Source: Romanomermis culicivorax
Taxonomy: Eukaryota; Nematoda; Enoplea; Mermithida; Mermithidae
DNA length: 64,000 nt
Assembly: GCA_963922205.1 (NCBI GenBank)
Contig: CAWUHX010000081.1
Span: forward strand, 1-64,000
Direction of reading: 5' to 3'
Positions 1-11,531 of this stretch are shown here, in pieces. The notes beneath the pieces are model-generated. The model saw only the letters and a program-made list of their open reading frames with translations. It made no database searches and was not told the DNA's origin. Each line of letters begins with the position of its first letter. Within the stretch, counting starts at the first letter, position 1. The position numbers and the translations under genes are program-made.

Positions 1-16
1 CACACTCTATCAGATT

Positions 17-42
17 AAGCAGTGGTATCAACGCAGAGTACT
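17..42 (+). other. Residual library amplification adapter
   Basis: These 26 bases begin AAGCAGTGGTATCAACG and end CAGAGTACT. From memory this is the SMART-type PCR primer also used as the amplification adapter in PacBio ultra-low-input genomic libraries. The 16 bases before it could be a barcode. Element-derived sequence starts directly after it, so this is synthetic sequence left at a contig end and not genomic DNA. Confidence 0.9.
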
Positions 43-1110
43 ATTTCTGAGAGGTTCTACTTTTCCTATGGTAAGTTGAAAATTAATCTTACCTCAAAAT
101 CAGATATTTTGAGTAGTTTTGTGCGCTGAGTTTCATGGTACTATTCGTTTTGCTTGTCAACGAAAATTCGCACCGCTACAGTATGCCAAAGTTTGAAAAT
201 TTATGATTTTCTTGCATTTTTCAGTAGTCTTGCTAAGCAAGCAATATTTCCAGATCGGTTTGATCTTATTTGATAAATAAATATTCATTTTGTAGAGGAG
301 AGAATAAGCTCTCTTTGATGTATTACTTACCATAAATAATTGCATATTACATTTTTTCATAAAGTTTAAAGTGTCAGAAATGAGCTGTCAAAATTGAAAA
401 AATTTCGTTTATGGGCACTCCCAAGCACCTTCCCATCTGAAGCCGCAGAATTTTATTTTCCTATATTGTAGCCCAATCATTTTTACTGCTTTGGTTAAAT
501 TTTCATCAAAATTTTTATACCGTTTTGGGAGCTGCACTGCTCTGAAGAAAGCATACTTATGAAAATTTCCTATAAATCATTGTATTTGCCAGGTGGCCCT
601 TGTCTACCCCTTATGATATATCTATTACCTATATTGTAGCATTATCAATTAAATAACAGACTATAGTTTGATGTATTAATTATTTTACAAGCAAATATTT
701 TACACTCTGCAAGAAAGTTTGAACTATCAAAATTAGAAGCAAAAGTGAAGAAAAATCCTGCTTAGAGGCACTCCCGAGCACCTTCACCTACCATGCTGCA
801 GAATTTTATCTTTTTATTCTTTTATTCATACATTCCTGCAGTAGCTGTGAAAGCAGCATCATGATTTGAATGCCCCTTGAGAAGCTACAGATATCCATAG
901 AAAGCAAAACCCTGAAAATTGCTTAGAAATCAATAATTTTTTTTGCATTTTTTTGCATTTAGCATTTTGCATTTGTTAAAAATATTGGTTCTGTATCTTC
1001 ATACTAGAACCAGAAAATAAGGAGCATAGGGAGAAAATTTGCTGAAAGTTATGTCAAAAGTTATATTCTGCCCAACAGTTTTTTACTGCTTCTTTTATAA
1101 ACTATAAACA
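43..1110 (+). repeat. Left arm of fold-back inverted repeat
   Basis: This arm pairs with 2645-3724 read in reverse. Matching landmarks are the terminal TTTCTGAGAGG at the left against CTCTCAGAAA near 3710-3722, and CTATAAACAAT near 1100 against ATTGTTTATAG near 2646. The arm is AT-rich. A 67-codon open frame at 360-157 on - is a shadow of the repeat, because the same frame exists in the other arm. Confidence 0.8.
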
Positions 1111-1213
1111 ATATTGGTAATTATTAGGATCTGTGCTTTTTTCCAGAAATGTAGCAGAAATATGTATTTGTCTTGCAGACATCAAACATGATTTTTGCCA
1201 CATATATTTGGAC

Positions 1214-2363
1214 TTACTCACCTAATATAGCTTGATTCTGGAGGTCCTGAACAGTTTGATCCCACTCTTTGACTATCAATTTCATGGGCAAATGCAGAAA
1301 CATTTTTTGATCAAAAGTTGTTGAACATCTGAAGACTCTCTTTTGATTGTGCATGTGCAACCTTGTTGATGATAAGTTGAAATGACTTTCAATGTAGAAC
1401 ATTGTTCCTGAACAGTCATTTCGGCAGCCAGGTGTGGGTGTTCCAAACTGCAGTGGATTGATGTTGGGGCATAAGTTACACTACCAGGCGAAACTAATCA
1501 TCTATGCTGGTCCCATCCAGGACGTGTCTGGAACGCATCCAGGATGCACTCAGGACGTGATCAGTACACTATACTGACAATGAAATTGACAGGCCTTGTG
1601 CTTGTGTCACACAAACTCAAAAAATTTTGCTGATGCTTCCTTCTTAACTCCCTATAGAAGGCACACATTATTTACCAGATATAAATGAAAGGTCAATTGT
1701 TGTCATACTGTAGGTCAAAACAAAGTGCATATCCACTACACATTATGAAAAAACCATGATTGACAGTTATTGCATGAATGTCAATAATTAAGAAAGATGA
1801 AAGTATTCTTTGTACTGCTGAAACAGACGCATTCTGGATGCGACCGGGACGCGTCCAGGATGTGTCTCGGATGCAAATTTTTGGGGGTTAGTTTCGCCTG
1901 GTAGTGTAGCTGGGATATTACATCGATTCAATGAATAATCCATTTGCCCATTAATGTCCAATTCTCGAAAAATTCAGGAACTTGGAATCAATGAATTACA
2001 TGTTTTCATGAAAAGTTTGTCAAATGAATAACACCATGAATATGGTGCTTGATGACCAAAAACAACCACATCTACAATTATTGATGAAAGTACATTGAGA
2101 GAAAATTCCTCTAACAAAGGAGTAGGGTCCCAAGGTCGAATTTCAAAAAACTGTTTCATCAATGCTGTATCTGATGTTTGAACCAGTGAAATGGCTAGGG
2201 GAAAGCTATTTCCACTTTCAATCACGTCAATTCGACAATCATTGTATATGTTGTACTTTGTGTATACATATGGATTTTCGAGCAGCATGTCTGGTGATAT
2301 CGTGTTATCACCAATTTCAAAGTATGAACTAGAAAAATGATAGCCCGATAAATTTGTGAACAT
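1214..2363 (-). pseudogene. Decayed unknown protein gene split by a MITE
   Basis: Open frame runs from 2363 to 1974 on -, meets an in-frame TGA at 1974-1976, stays open to 1907, and resumes in the same frame at 1478 once the MITE at 1479-1906 and one copy of its TA duplication are set aside. It then continues to 1214. About 240 codons are therefore traceable. The C-terminal part has a cysteine pair near PGCRNDCSG. A further short frame upstream (2422 to 2364, frame-shifted) may be its N-terminal part. I do not recognise the family. The position between the fold-back arms suggests that it belonged to that element. Confidence 0.5.
1479..1906. mobile_element. TA-target MITE with 19-bp inverted repeats
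   Basis: The element starts CACTACCAGGCGAAACTAA and ends with the exact reverse complement, 428 bp apart. It is flanked by TA on both sides (1477-1478 and 1907-1908), the duplication made by Tc1/mariner-type transposases. Just inside each end are imperfect repeats of a CCAGGACG/TCCGGATG type motif (1510-1560 and 1825-1870). There is no coding capacity, so it is non-autonomous. Confidence 0.9.
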
Positions 2364-2644
2364 AATAATGTGTGGCCTTGGATCTGATCATTCAGTGCAT
2401 CCCTTATAAGCAAAAGAATCATTCCTGTTTTCTATTAATCGAAAGAATCTCCATGTATACATAATTGGAACCAGATCATGCCTTCACAGACTCAGCAGTT
2501 AATATAACTCAAGTAAATAATACCCCATAGATTAGTATGCCAAAAAATAAACTTCATTTCCATCAATGAGTGAACCTAACAATCAGGCCAGAAATTTTTA
2601 AAAACAAAATATTTTTCATTGGTCCAATTTTTTGCTCAGGATAG

Positions 2645-3724
2645 ATTGTTTATAGTTTATAAAAAAAGCAGTAAAAAACTGTTGGAGCAGAATATAACTT
2701 TTGACATTACTTTCAGCAAATTTTCTCCTTATGCTCCTTATTTTCTGGTTCTAGTATCGAGATACAGAACCAATATTTTTAACAAATGCAAAATGCTAAA
2801 TGCAAAAAGATGCAGAAAAATTATTGATTTTTGAGCAATTTTCAGGGTTTTGCTTTCTGTGGATCTCTGTACCTTCTCAAGGGTATTCAAATCATGATGC
2901 TGCCCTCACAGCTACTGTAGGAATGTATGAATAAAAGAATAAAAAGATAAAATTCTGCAGCATGGTAGGTGAAGGTGCTCGGGAGTGCCTCTAAGCAGGA
3001 TTTTTCTTCACTTTTGCTTCTAATTTTGACAGTTCAAACTTTCTTGCAGAGTGTAAAATATTTGCTTGTAAAATAATTAATAGATCAAACTATAGTCTGT
3101 TAGTTAATTGATAATTCTACAGTAGAGGTAATAAATATATCACAAGGGGTAGACAAGGGCCACCTGGCAAATACAAAGATTTATATGAAATTTTCCTAAG
3201 TATGCCTTCCTCAGAGCAGTGGAGCTCCCAAAACGGTACAAAAATTTTGATGAAAATTTAACCAAAGAAGTAAAAATGGATGGGCTACAATATAGGAAAA
3301 TAAAATTCTGCAGCTTCTACTGGGAAGGTGCTCCGGAGTGCCCATGAACGAAATTTTTTCAATTTTGATGGCTCATTTTTGACACTTTAAACTTTATGAA
3401 AAAATGTAATATGCAATTATTTATGGTAAGTAATACATCAAAGAGAGCTTATTCTCTCCTCTACAAAATGAATATTTATTCATCAAATAAGATCAAACCA
3501 ATCTCGAAATATCGCTTGCTCAGCAAGACTACTGAAAAATGCAAGAAAATCATAAATTTTCAAACTTTGGCATACTGTAGCGATGCAAATTTTTGTTTAC
3601 AAGCAAAATGAATAGTACCATGAAACTCAGCGCACGAAACTACCCATCATATCTGATTTTGAGGTATGATTAATTTTCAACTTATCATAGGCCTATATAA
3701 AAAAAGATAGAATCTCTCAGAAAT
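2645..3724 (-). repeat. Right arm of fold-back inverted repeat
   Basis: Reverse complement of 43-1110. The arm carries the mirrored copy of the spurious open frame (3396-3611 on +). The few amino-acid differences between the two mirrored frames show that the arms have diverged modestly. Confidence 0.8.
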
Positions 3725-3748
3725 CGTGTCTTAATTATTTTATGTTTT

Positions 3749-4450
3749 TTAGTTTGGTCAGCGAAACAATATGGATAAGACTATTATCCACAATGCACCT
3801 AAAGAATATTTTGAACTCGTAATGAATGTTGTCAACATTATTAAGAATGTTAGACTAATCAATGAGCAATTGGTGTCAACAACCTATTGTCAACATGACG
3901 ATTTTGCCAAGGTTATGGGAAATACTAATGCCTTTATAGCAGCTTATACGACAGCTGAAGCTCGACTGAAGTTATATTCTTACATTGAACGATTAAAAAG
4001 TCAAGTATTGTATTTTGACATGGACAGCATTATTTACTTGTCAACAGTTGACAAACAACAATATCAGGTACCCACTGGTTGGTGCCTCGGTGAAATGACT
4101 GATGAATTACGTGAATATGGCCCTGGATCTTACATTACCGAATTCGTTAGTGGAGGTCCTAAAAATCATGCTTACAGATTGTACAGTTCATCTACTGACC
4201 AATACTGTCATGTGATCAAGGTTCGCCGTATCACTTTGTCATCAGATGCTATGAAAAAAGTTAATTTTTATTGACTTCATCGAATGGTTTTTGCTTTTGT
4301 AAAAAACAATGAACAAGAAGAAGTAAATGTACACAGTCTTCGTATTGAGCATGATCCTAAAGTTGTTACCCATAAAACTTTAAAAAAAATTTGTGTAGTA
4401 TATGATAAAGGTATTTTGAAACGTAATTTTTGTACATTTCCTTACGGTTG
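3749..4450 (+). pseudogene. Relic of a second protein-primed DNA polymerase (PolB), C-terminal part
   Basis: The frame opens with FGQR at 3749 and carries family-B polymerase landmarks in order: an NAFIAAYTTAEARLKLY stretch typical of the palm region of Polinton-type PolB, then YFDMDSIIYL, the motif C catalytic block (D-x-D with Met in place of Thr). A TGA at 4272-4274 interrupts the frame. The same frame reopens to 4450 and ends in FPYG, as PolB C-termini often do. Exonuclease and motif A regions are absent, because sequence upstream of 3749 belongs to the fold-back element. It lies outside the complete Polinton at 5402-19821, so it is a separate and older copy. Confidence 0.8.
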
Positions 4451-5395
4451 AACTAAATGATTTTTGCAATAAAACAAAAAAATGTTGGATGGATATAAAA
4501 GTTGTTTCTTTTGATAGGTAAAGATTGTTGAACTCTCCAAATTTTCTACACGCTTTTTATGCCCTACTCGTTCTGGTCATTTTTCTATAAAAGACCTTCT
4601 TGGTCATTTTTGACAGGCAACCAACTTTATATGCATGCACCCGTAAGAATAATGTTTCATGGGGTATAGACCCTTTTGAGATTTTACTCATAAAACAGAC
4701 CATTACTGACCAATCTGAGGGATCTGACATTTTACTCACAGGAATGATCATTCAGGAATGGGACCCCTGAACATATTTTACACCTGCAGGTGGCGCCCTT
4801 TTGTCAAAGGGGGTCTGGGGCGCAAATTTTTGAAAGACTTCCTCTGCCCATCGAGGAAATCATTTTTTATACATGCTTTCTTTTTATTTCTTTTCCATTT
4901 TTTGTTCATTTTAGTTTTCCTTTTCCTTTTCCTTTTCCACCTACAGTAACACACCTATTACCCTAACTCCACTACTACCATAATCCAAAAATTACGGTAA
5001 TTCTACTATTACAGTAACTCCTGAACCTGTATGCTTAACCCTACGACCTATAAATCAACAAAAAATTGAGCATATATGCTTACCATATGACCTATAAATC
5101 GGCCAAAAATGACAAATTATAAGTTGTACACAAAAGATAGGGATATCCTTAACCATACGACAGATACAGACTGGCCTCACTACTTTTGTGTTCTGTCCCT
5201 CAAGAAATTACAGATACAGCCCTGCCTGGTTCTGAAACCCTTTTTCCCAATGTCTTGAAAAATCTATCTGAAAAAACAAATATTGAAAAAATTGATTTAT
5301 TTGTAGCAGAAAGTCATATTCATGATCGATTATAGTCTATTTTTTTCTGGTGCTTTTGAGTGATAAACCTGGAAAGCATGTGCTAGTTTCAAATT
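4451..5395. other. Non-coding spacer
   Basis: No gene is visible. The stretch holds a pyrimidine-rich tract of repeated TTTTCC/TTTCTTT units at about 4870-4940, and short repeated phrases around 'accctacgacctataaatc' at 5035-5160. The last bases (5396-5401) are the left target duplication of the Polinton. Confidence 0.6.
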
Positions 5396-5401
5396 TTTGT
5401 G

Positions 5402-6032
5402 AGTAGTATAGAGACCCCCCCTTAGGAGCATTTTGGGGACTGCCCTGTGTTAAAGATAGGAAATTTAGTACACATAAAAACTTTGAAAGAAAACGGGGAC
5501 TAGTGTACAAAACATAGCCGTCCGCCGACTACTATGACGTCATTTTTCGGGCTGGAAAAAAGCATGACGTCACACCTGGTGTAGAAAGAAAAAAGTTGCC
5601 GAAACTTGGCCCACCCACATCTCCATCAAAACTTGAGATAATGTGACATATATGGTACTTTTCGGAATCAGCTCAATGAGATCTATCGATTGGTACCCAA
5701 CACGACCCATTTAGGACAAAAGCCCAAATTTTGTGCGAGGGGTTCTGAAAATTTCAATTGGTGTGGGCTCTACCATTTGTGTTATTTGTTAACATGCATC
5801 GCCGCTGCCACCTGGGGCTGCCGCCGCGCCTGTTGGGGGAGGGAAGTTTGCCTAGCTAATAAAGCTGAAGCTGCCGCTTCAAGCTTTATATTGCTAGCCT
5901 AAATAGGAAAGTCATGCTATATATCAACAGAAATTGTGTACTCATTCGCACTGATCAAAAGATCAGTCCCAGCACCAGCCGCGAGGAGGCTAGTACACAT
6001 CTGGCGCCGATACTTTCATAGAAAGTACCCAT
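5402..6032 (+). repeat. Polinton left terminal inverted repeat
   Basis: About 631 bp, matching 19190-19821 in reverse with a handful of differences (for example around 5438 and 5520-5535). It contains two ATF/CREB-type palindromes: ATGACGTCAT at about 5544 and ATGACGTCA at about 5571. A 70-codon frame at 5690-5902 is copied exactly in the other repeat and has no family resemblance, so I do not call it a gene. Confidence 0.95.
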
Positions 6033-6091
6033 AATATGAGAAAAGTGTTCAAATAACAACAAATATTTAGCACTCTGCATACATATACATG

Positions 6092-6256
6092 CCTGATGCT
6101 AGGCCGTCATTGGCTCCTCACCATGCACCTAGCAACTTGCACACAAATCTGCTTGACCCTAGACCATCAATGGCTCCTCACCATGCATCTAGTGCCAAAC
6201 AGTGCTTATACACGTGTGTGTGACTCCAGGCCATCAATGGCTCCTCACCATGCACC
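6092..6256 (+). repeat. Three-unit subterminal repeat
   Basis: Three units share CCATCAATGGCTCCTCACC followed by ATGCA (first copy with GTCATT), starting near 6104, 6163 and 6231, about 60-70 bases apart. They lie just inside the left terminal repeat and downstream of the PolB stop. They may be binding sites for the integrase or replication proteins, but nothing in the sequence proves that. Confidence 0.7.
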
Positions 6257-6481
6257 AAGAGCCCCTACAATACACTGACATCCAAGGGTATCCATACTTA
6301 ATTATCTGACTTCCTTTTTCATATGCACTAAGATTCAAATATCTACCTAGGAGGCAATCAAAAAGCAAAAAAGAGACAAGAATAAAAAATAAAGGGCAAA
6401 AATTGACAAGGACAAAATTTTATTCAAAAAAATATTCTAACAACTATGGAAAAAATAATACACTATTCGGATGCATAATAA

Positions 6482-9400
6482 TCATAAATCTAATGGTAAA
6501 GTAGTTATTCCATCATCTAACACTTTCCTCTTTATATACAAATATGGTAATCCTTGTTTTTCTTGTATGTATGTCCAAATTTTATTATCAGCTTGGGTTT
6601 TGAAACCAATATTTTCAACTTCCCAAGATGTTTTTGTTGCCAAAACCATATTGTATTTGTCAAAGGTTAGATCATTGATCTTTTTCATAATACCTTTACA
6701 GCTTATTTTCTTTTCATTGTCTCCAATTCCTATGTAAGTTTTTGCTGATAAGCAGCACATTGCAGTTCCTTGCCACTCAACTTTGAGCAATCCTGGTGTT
6801 CGCTTGTCTTCTTTTCTTGTTACAAACCATTTGGGATAAATTTCAGTTATACAATGGTCTTTCAATTCGGGTCTAACTGCATCAAGCAAAGTCTCTGTTG
6901 ATAAAGCCAAATAAATGCTGTCAGTATCAGTTTCCATACACTGATATTTTGTTTGATCAAGGTAAATTTGAAGTACATCATAAAAAAATTCTAGCATCTT
7001 GATTTTCGCCCAATTATAAACAGATAAACCAATCACAATTGGCAAATCCAATTTGATTTCAGCTTTCCACATTTGCACTTCGTAACAGTTGGATGAAATA
7101 CTTTCAATTTTTTTACATAAGGACTGTAGCTACATTCTACAGCTTTTTCCTGATCACAGTAGAAAACATTCACATGTTTTTCTTTGTTTGTGAGTGTTTT
7201 ACCATATCCGGTGTCACCAAGCAGTTTGTATGTATCTGCTAAGATTGATAACTCCGGGTCAGCATCTCCATCTTTGCGATGCTTTGTAACTACATCACAA
7301 AAATTTTCAAAGGGTTTTGATTCATCATACTGAACAACTTCATAAATATTATCAAGCACTAAGCCATGTTGAACCAAGAAACAAATCATTGGTGTAGATA
7401 GAAATATATCTTTGCCAAAGTAGCTGCTAATTAAGCAGTCACGCGGTTTACTTAACTGTCCAGTCTTCAAAGCATATTCTTTCATATGATCTCCAATATC
7501 ATCAATTCCAACTTGAGCATGCTTGATTATTGGAGGAAAGTCAGCATACTTCTGTTTTAGATGCTCTGGTGTAGAAATGTCAACCCTTGCAAAGCCAAAA
7601 ACCATTCCACTCAGAATTGAGGACTTCATTTGTTCATAAGGGAGGAATTTTGAATTGAAGAATGCTCTAAATAAATGTTTGTTCTGCGAAATGTATTTTT
7701 GACGAGACAACTTCCATTCACATTCCCATATGGTAACTAGATTGTATCCCAGTGATTGTATGTATTTCTCTTTTTCAACAATCCAGTCTTTTGCTTTGAT
7801 TGAATCTTTCCCTTTGTTTCGCCATCCTGTGGGGCAGTCATGACAGTGCCAGTAACATCCATAAAATTCGTAAGCAGTATTGGTCCTTTGACAAAATCCA
7901 TCAACAAGTAAATGTTTTGGTCCAACCCATTTTTCCTTATTATTTCCTAAATGCTGGATATGGTATCCACATTTTTGTGACTCTTGTTCTAGCCACTCAA
8001 TCAAAATTGACTTTGAGGAAAAATTCTTTTTGAAGCCATCCTGATTGAGAACCCAGTGATTAAAGTGACCTGATGGTGTTGACATCGACTGAGCCCACAA
8101 ATATAAAGCATTGAAATCTAACCCGATTATGCTTTTCACAATTCTCTCAGGATTATTCCGGATGAAGGTCGCATCTTTAATTGCTAATCGATTCATTACC
8201 ATGGCAAGCCCTCCAGGCATACTTGCCTTAAGTCTATAGTGTAGTTCCTTTGTTTTCTCATTGAATAACACAAAATGAGTTTCTGGTATACTGTTAAAGA
8301 GGTAACGCTCTGTTACACCAGGTAAAGAAAGAGCCTCTCTAAATACATCAATTTTGAAATTAATCCAATAAATTTGGGCCATATTGAGGCATGCTTCCAA
8401 AAATGGTTCAACATCGCGTAAATTATAGAATCTGAGATAATCAAACATAGTTTGCATCCCATTTTCATTCCACTGCTGCTGGCATTGATTGTATGACTCT
8501 TGACTGATGGATTCTTTCCTTAATGAACTATAGAAACATTCTTTGGCAGGGAGTTGTTTTTCGTAAAGCTTTTCGAATGAGTCTATATACTCGTATGGGA
8601 AATGAGCTTTTGTCAGTTTGGCCTTATAAGCCCTCATGAATGTGTCAAGGCTGAAACCTGGAGCTGCATATACACTTGCATCCAAGAATTTGAGTGAATC
8701 AGTTGAAAGACATAGATAGGATCCATTATGTAAAATAGCCTTTGGCCATCTTACCAAATCATTTGATCTTGCTTGATTCACCATCTTGGGAAATATGTTA
8801 CATTTGATTAAATTCAAGTCGTACTTTCCAGAATTAAATCCAACACAAATCAATTGCTCACAGTACATTGTCAACTTGCTCTTTATGGATTTTATAAAGT
8901 TTAAATGACCCTTTTCATGCCTCACATCTTTTTGATTCTTCTTCAAGTCAGATATAAGACATTCAGATTCCTTCATCTGTGATTCAAGTTCAAAAATTAT
9001 TGATTGAAATTGATGCAGTAGTATTTCTTGCTGTCTCATGCTTATGAGATTGAGATGATCCACCATTCTCGAAATTAATACATCTGGATTGCTGTCAATT
9101 AGACACACAGCTTGTTCATATCCAGGCACATTAGAGGCTACTGCACAAGAGACTGGTTGATGCTCTGCAACATAAACTAGCTTATCTGATGCTGTCTTCT
9201 CTTCTTTGATCAATAATGATTCAAAATCATACACAGCAATATATTTGCAGAACCGTAAAGGCAATGGAATTTTTATATTTAAAGTCTCTAATAGCTCAAA
9301 TACAGTTTGCTTTACTTGAAAAACACCTCCCACAAATTTATGGCGAGTCTGTCCACTGTGACAATGATTATTGATATGCTCATTCAAATTGGATGCATTT

Positions 9401-10653
9401 TTGAACAGTCGGCCACAATCCAAACAACCATATCTTTTTGCATATTGGTCCAAGTTGGTAATGTATGCGAAATGAGCTTTTCCTCCTTGAGTAAATGAAA
9501 TATCAAGATTCATCAAATATTTATGTTTCTTCACTACATTTTTCCAACATGTAGCATTTCCATTCTCATTCGTGTAGTATATCTGTACATCAACATCAAA
9601 TAGCTCTTCTAAATATAGTATTTCATCAAAATTTATGCCAGGAAATAAATCCACTGTTGGATGTATGCCCTTTGATACACAATACTGTTGAAAATAACTC
9701 AGGACATAATCTTTCTTCTCAAAATACCCCATAATGCACTGTGTTAGACATCTGAAGAAGCATAAGTTATCGTTGAATCGAGTATGTTTTGAATCCTGAG
9801 TCATTCCAATAATGTTATGTCTTTGATAAGAAATCTGTTCAGGTAAAATGTAATTCCTACATCCAGCAGCAAAATTCAACTGAGGCATTAAGTAAAATTC
9901 TACATTGGTGACTGCAGCCAAATACCATTTTGTATTAGGACGAGTAAATTTTTCAGTCATGTCTACTTGTTGTAAAGTATTAGCCAAATTCTGAAGGTCA
10001 TCACTGTTTTTGATCATCAGAGGTTTCCCTAATAACATGAAATTATTATGACAGGCATATCAATATTTGAGCTCTTCTCTCTCCCTATTTATGAGAATGC
10101 AGCCAATAGCTCCATTAATCCTGAAGCACTGCTTCTCTTTGAAATAAATATCCATTAGCATTTTAGAAAAATCTCCTTTGATCTGGCTCCATCGATAATT
10201 ATAAACATGATCCAATAAATTGACTAGTGATTGTCGTGTTCGTATAAGTCGCCAATAATTCTGGATAGTATTGCATAAATTGCCAGGGTAGTCCTCTATT
10301 TCCGGATTATCTGATTCTTCCTTGATCAGAATAGTGCTATCATCTGATGTATTCTGTTCTATAGCTCCAATCCAGTCTATTGGTTTAATCAACAAACACC
10401 CATTTATATGTTCTTTTGATAATAAAGACTCAAAGCAAGTGAATGCTGTATCACAGCAAAAGCATTCAAAAGAATTTGAATGTTTGTCTCTAATGTGGGA
10501 CTTCAATCGACGTTCATGGCTGTATGTTGTATAACAAAAGGGACAGTTGTACCTCCAACCTTTATACACTGCATTCATATGTTCAGTCATATACCTTTGT
10601 TCAGCAAAGGTTTTGCTACATTCTTCACATACAAAAAATCACTTTTCATTCAT
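6482..10653 (-). CDS. polB: Protein-primed family-B DNA polymerase (PolB), interrupted
   Basis: Replicates the element. On - the gene starts at an ATG at 10651-10653. Order: C2H2 zinc fingers (cysteine pairs at about 10630 and in NCPFCYTTYSHERR); an acidic linker; a D-N-L-C...H-F block (residues 90-93 and about 189 of the 10038-7033 frame) that resembles an OTU-type protease; another finger (YGCLDCGRLF); exonuclease motifs DFES, GFNSGKYDLNL and YNLRDVEPF; motif A DFNALYLW; a nuclease-like insert ending GYNLVTIWECEW; GDTGYGK; and motif C TDTDS at about 6925. Breaks: TGA at 10639-10641, TGA at 10060-10062, and a frame change at the seven-T run 7108-7114. Both TGAs lie between segments that read on in the same frame. 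Translation as one polypeptide is therefore blocked unless these are errors or recoded. Confidence 0.92.
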
Positions 10654-11275
10654 AATCAACACTAATTTTTGAAAAAAAAATTTGATGACAATATAATAGA
10701 ATTCACCTTCCTTCAAGTTGATAAAAATCACAAATGAGCTTTCCTCAAATTTTTTTGCTTTTATACTCTTTTGGGCAGGATTACTGTAGGCTTAGTGGAA
10801 CAGCAAAACCTACTGATCTATTCCATCAAATGTCACATCTTTCTCACTTTTTCTGATGATTCATACTGAAATAAACTGGTTTTTTCTTATCTCACTTTCT
10901 TTCAAGTCAAATTTAATCAAAATGCACATATAAAAACTTTCTTGCTTACGTCACTTTTCTTTAGACAAGCAGTCACCTTATGAGTCATTTTCTCAACAAT
11001 CTGTGTATAAAATTATTTCTTGCTTTTTAGCTAGCCTTGATTCACAACATTGAGCATGTGAATCACTTGAGCTTCTAATACTGTACCTCACTCGTCTTTC
11101 AATTTGATCTCTTTGCTACTTTCACTAGTGGAAAAACATGCCAGACTTGACCATCTTTTCATCTACATAAAATGTTTCATGTAGTGGGAAGGTTTTCAAT
11201 CAATAAAGTTTAGGTAAATAAACAACAATTGACTCTCTTTGAAAATTGATTGGGTGTTTTTTATGTATTGCTGTC
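10654..11275. other. Divergent promoter region of the Polinton
   Basis: About 620 bases without a gene, between leftward PolB and the rightward cluster. It holds the - strand TATA box at 10758-10765 and a + strand TATAAAATT near 11007. The remainder is AT-rich with scattered TCACTTTC/TTTCTT phrases (10720-10980). Both transcription units must start from here. Confidence 0.6.
10758..10765 (-). promoter_or_regulatory. TATA box for PolB
   Basis: TATAAAAG reads on -, about 105 bases before the inferred PolB ATG. It shares the first eight bases of the motif found before the + strand genes, so the polymerase gene may use the same type of promoter. Confidence 0.55.
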
Positions 11276-11286
11276 TATAAAAGTTG
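11276..11286 (+). promoter_or_regulatory. TATA box TATAAAAGTTG, membrane protein gene
   Basis: Exact TATAAAAGTTG, 40 bases before the ATG at 11316. It is the first in the series of near-identical boxes along the + strand cluster. Confidence 0.8.
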
Positions 11287-11315
11287 GCTTGCTCTCTAAA
11301 ATAAAGAAAAAAAAC

Positions 11316-11531
11316 ATGGATGCTAACCACACTATTGAACATTTTCTAGCTTGCCTGGAAAGGCATAATGGGAAAACAGTTTTTACTGAGATATGGTATT
11401 GTGTGGCTCTATTGGCTATACTAACAATACTGACTCTATTGAAATTGTTAAGGAGATATTTGGAGAACCTGTTCACCAAAAAACCTAAAACTAGTACAAA
11501 AAGTGTCAGATTCAATCTTGCAGATGTATAA
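11316..11531 (+). CDS. Small single-pass membrane protein
   Basis: 71 residues. I chose the ATG at 11316, which follows the TATA box and an A-rich leader, over the upstream in-frame start at 11250, which lies before the TATA box. A hydrophobic span (IWYCVALLAILTILTLLKLL) at about residues 26-45 is followed by a basic tail with RRYLENLFTKKPK. No signal-peptide cleavage motif is obvious, so it is probably a signal-anchor or virion/host membrane protein. The stop codon overlaps the TATA box of the integrase gene. I recognise no family. Small membrane proteins are common in Polintons and related viruses, but the role here is unknown. Confidence 0.65.
   Translation: MDANHTIEHFLACLERHNGKTVFTEIWYCVALLAILTILTLLKLLRRYLENLFTKKPKTSTKSVRFNLADV

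Larger units (their letters stand above)
43..3724. mobile_element. Fold-back element with long inverted arms
   Basis: Bases 43-1110 reappear as the reverse complement at 2645-3724, with scattered substitutions and small indels. The spacer of about 1.5 kb carries a decayed ORF on - and a nested MITE. The outer left boundary cannot be seen because the contig adapter abuts it, so no target duplication can be checked. The arms carry no transposase that I recognise. The right arm ends just before a polymerase gene fragment, so the element may have inserted into, or come from, an older Polinton-like element. The class is uncertain. Confidence 0.7.

Noticed and set aside
17..42. Adapter taken as evidence that the sequence is cDNA
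   Set aside because: Introns, LTRs and intergenic repeats are present, so it is genomic; the same primer is used for low-input genomic amplification.
157..360. Mirrored 67-71 codon frames in both fold-back arms (157-360 and 3396-3611)
   Set aside because: Explained by the inverted repeat; low-complexity AT-rich composition.
5690..5902. 70-codon open frame in the Polinton left end, identical at 19320-19532
   Set aside because: It repeats only because the terminal repeats are copies of each other. No promoter box or family match.
10060..10062. TGA read as an amino acid (alternative genetic code)
   Set aside because: DUS3L and DPM1 both end at TGA exactly where the families end and use TGG for tryptophan, so TGA is a stop in this genome.
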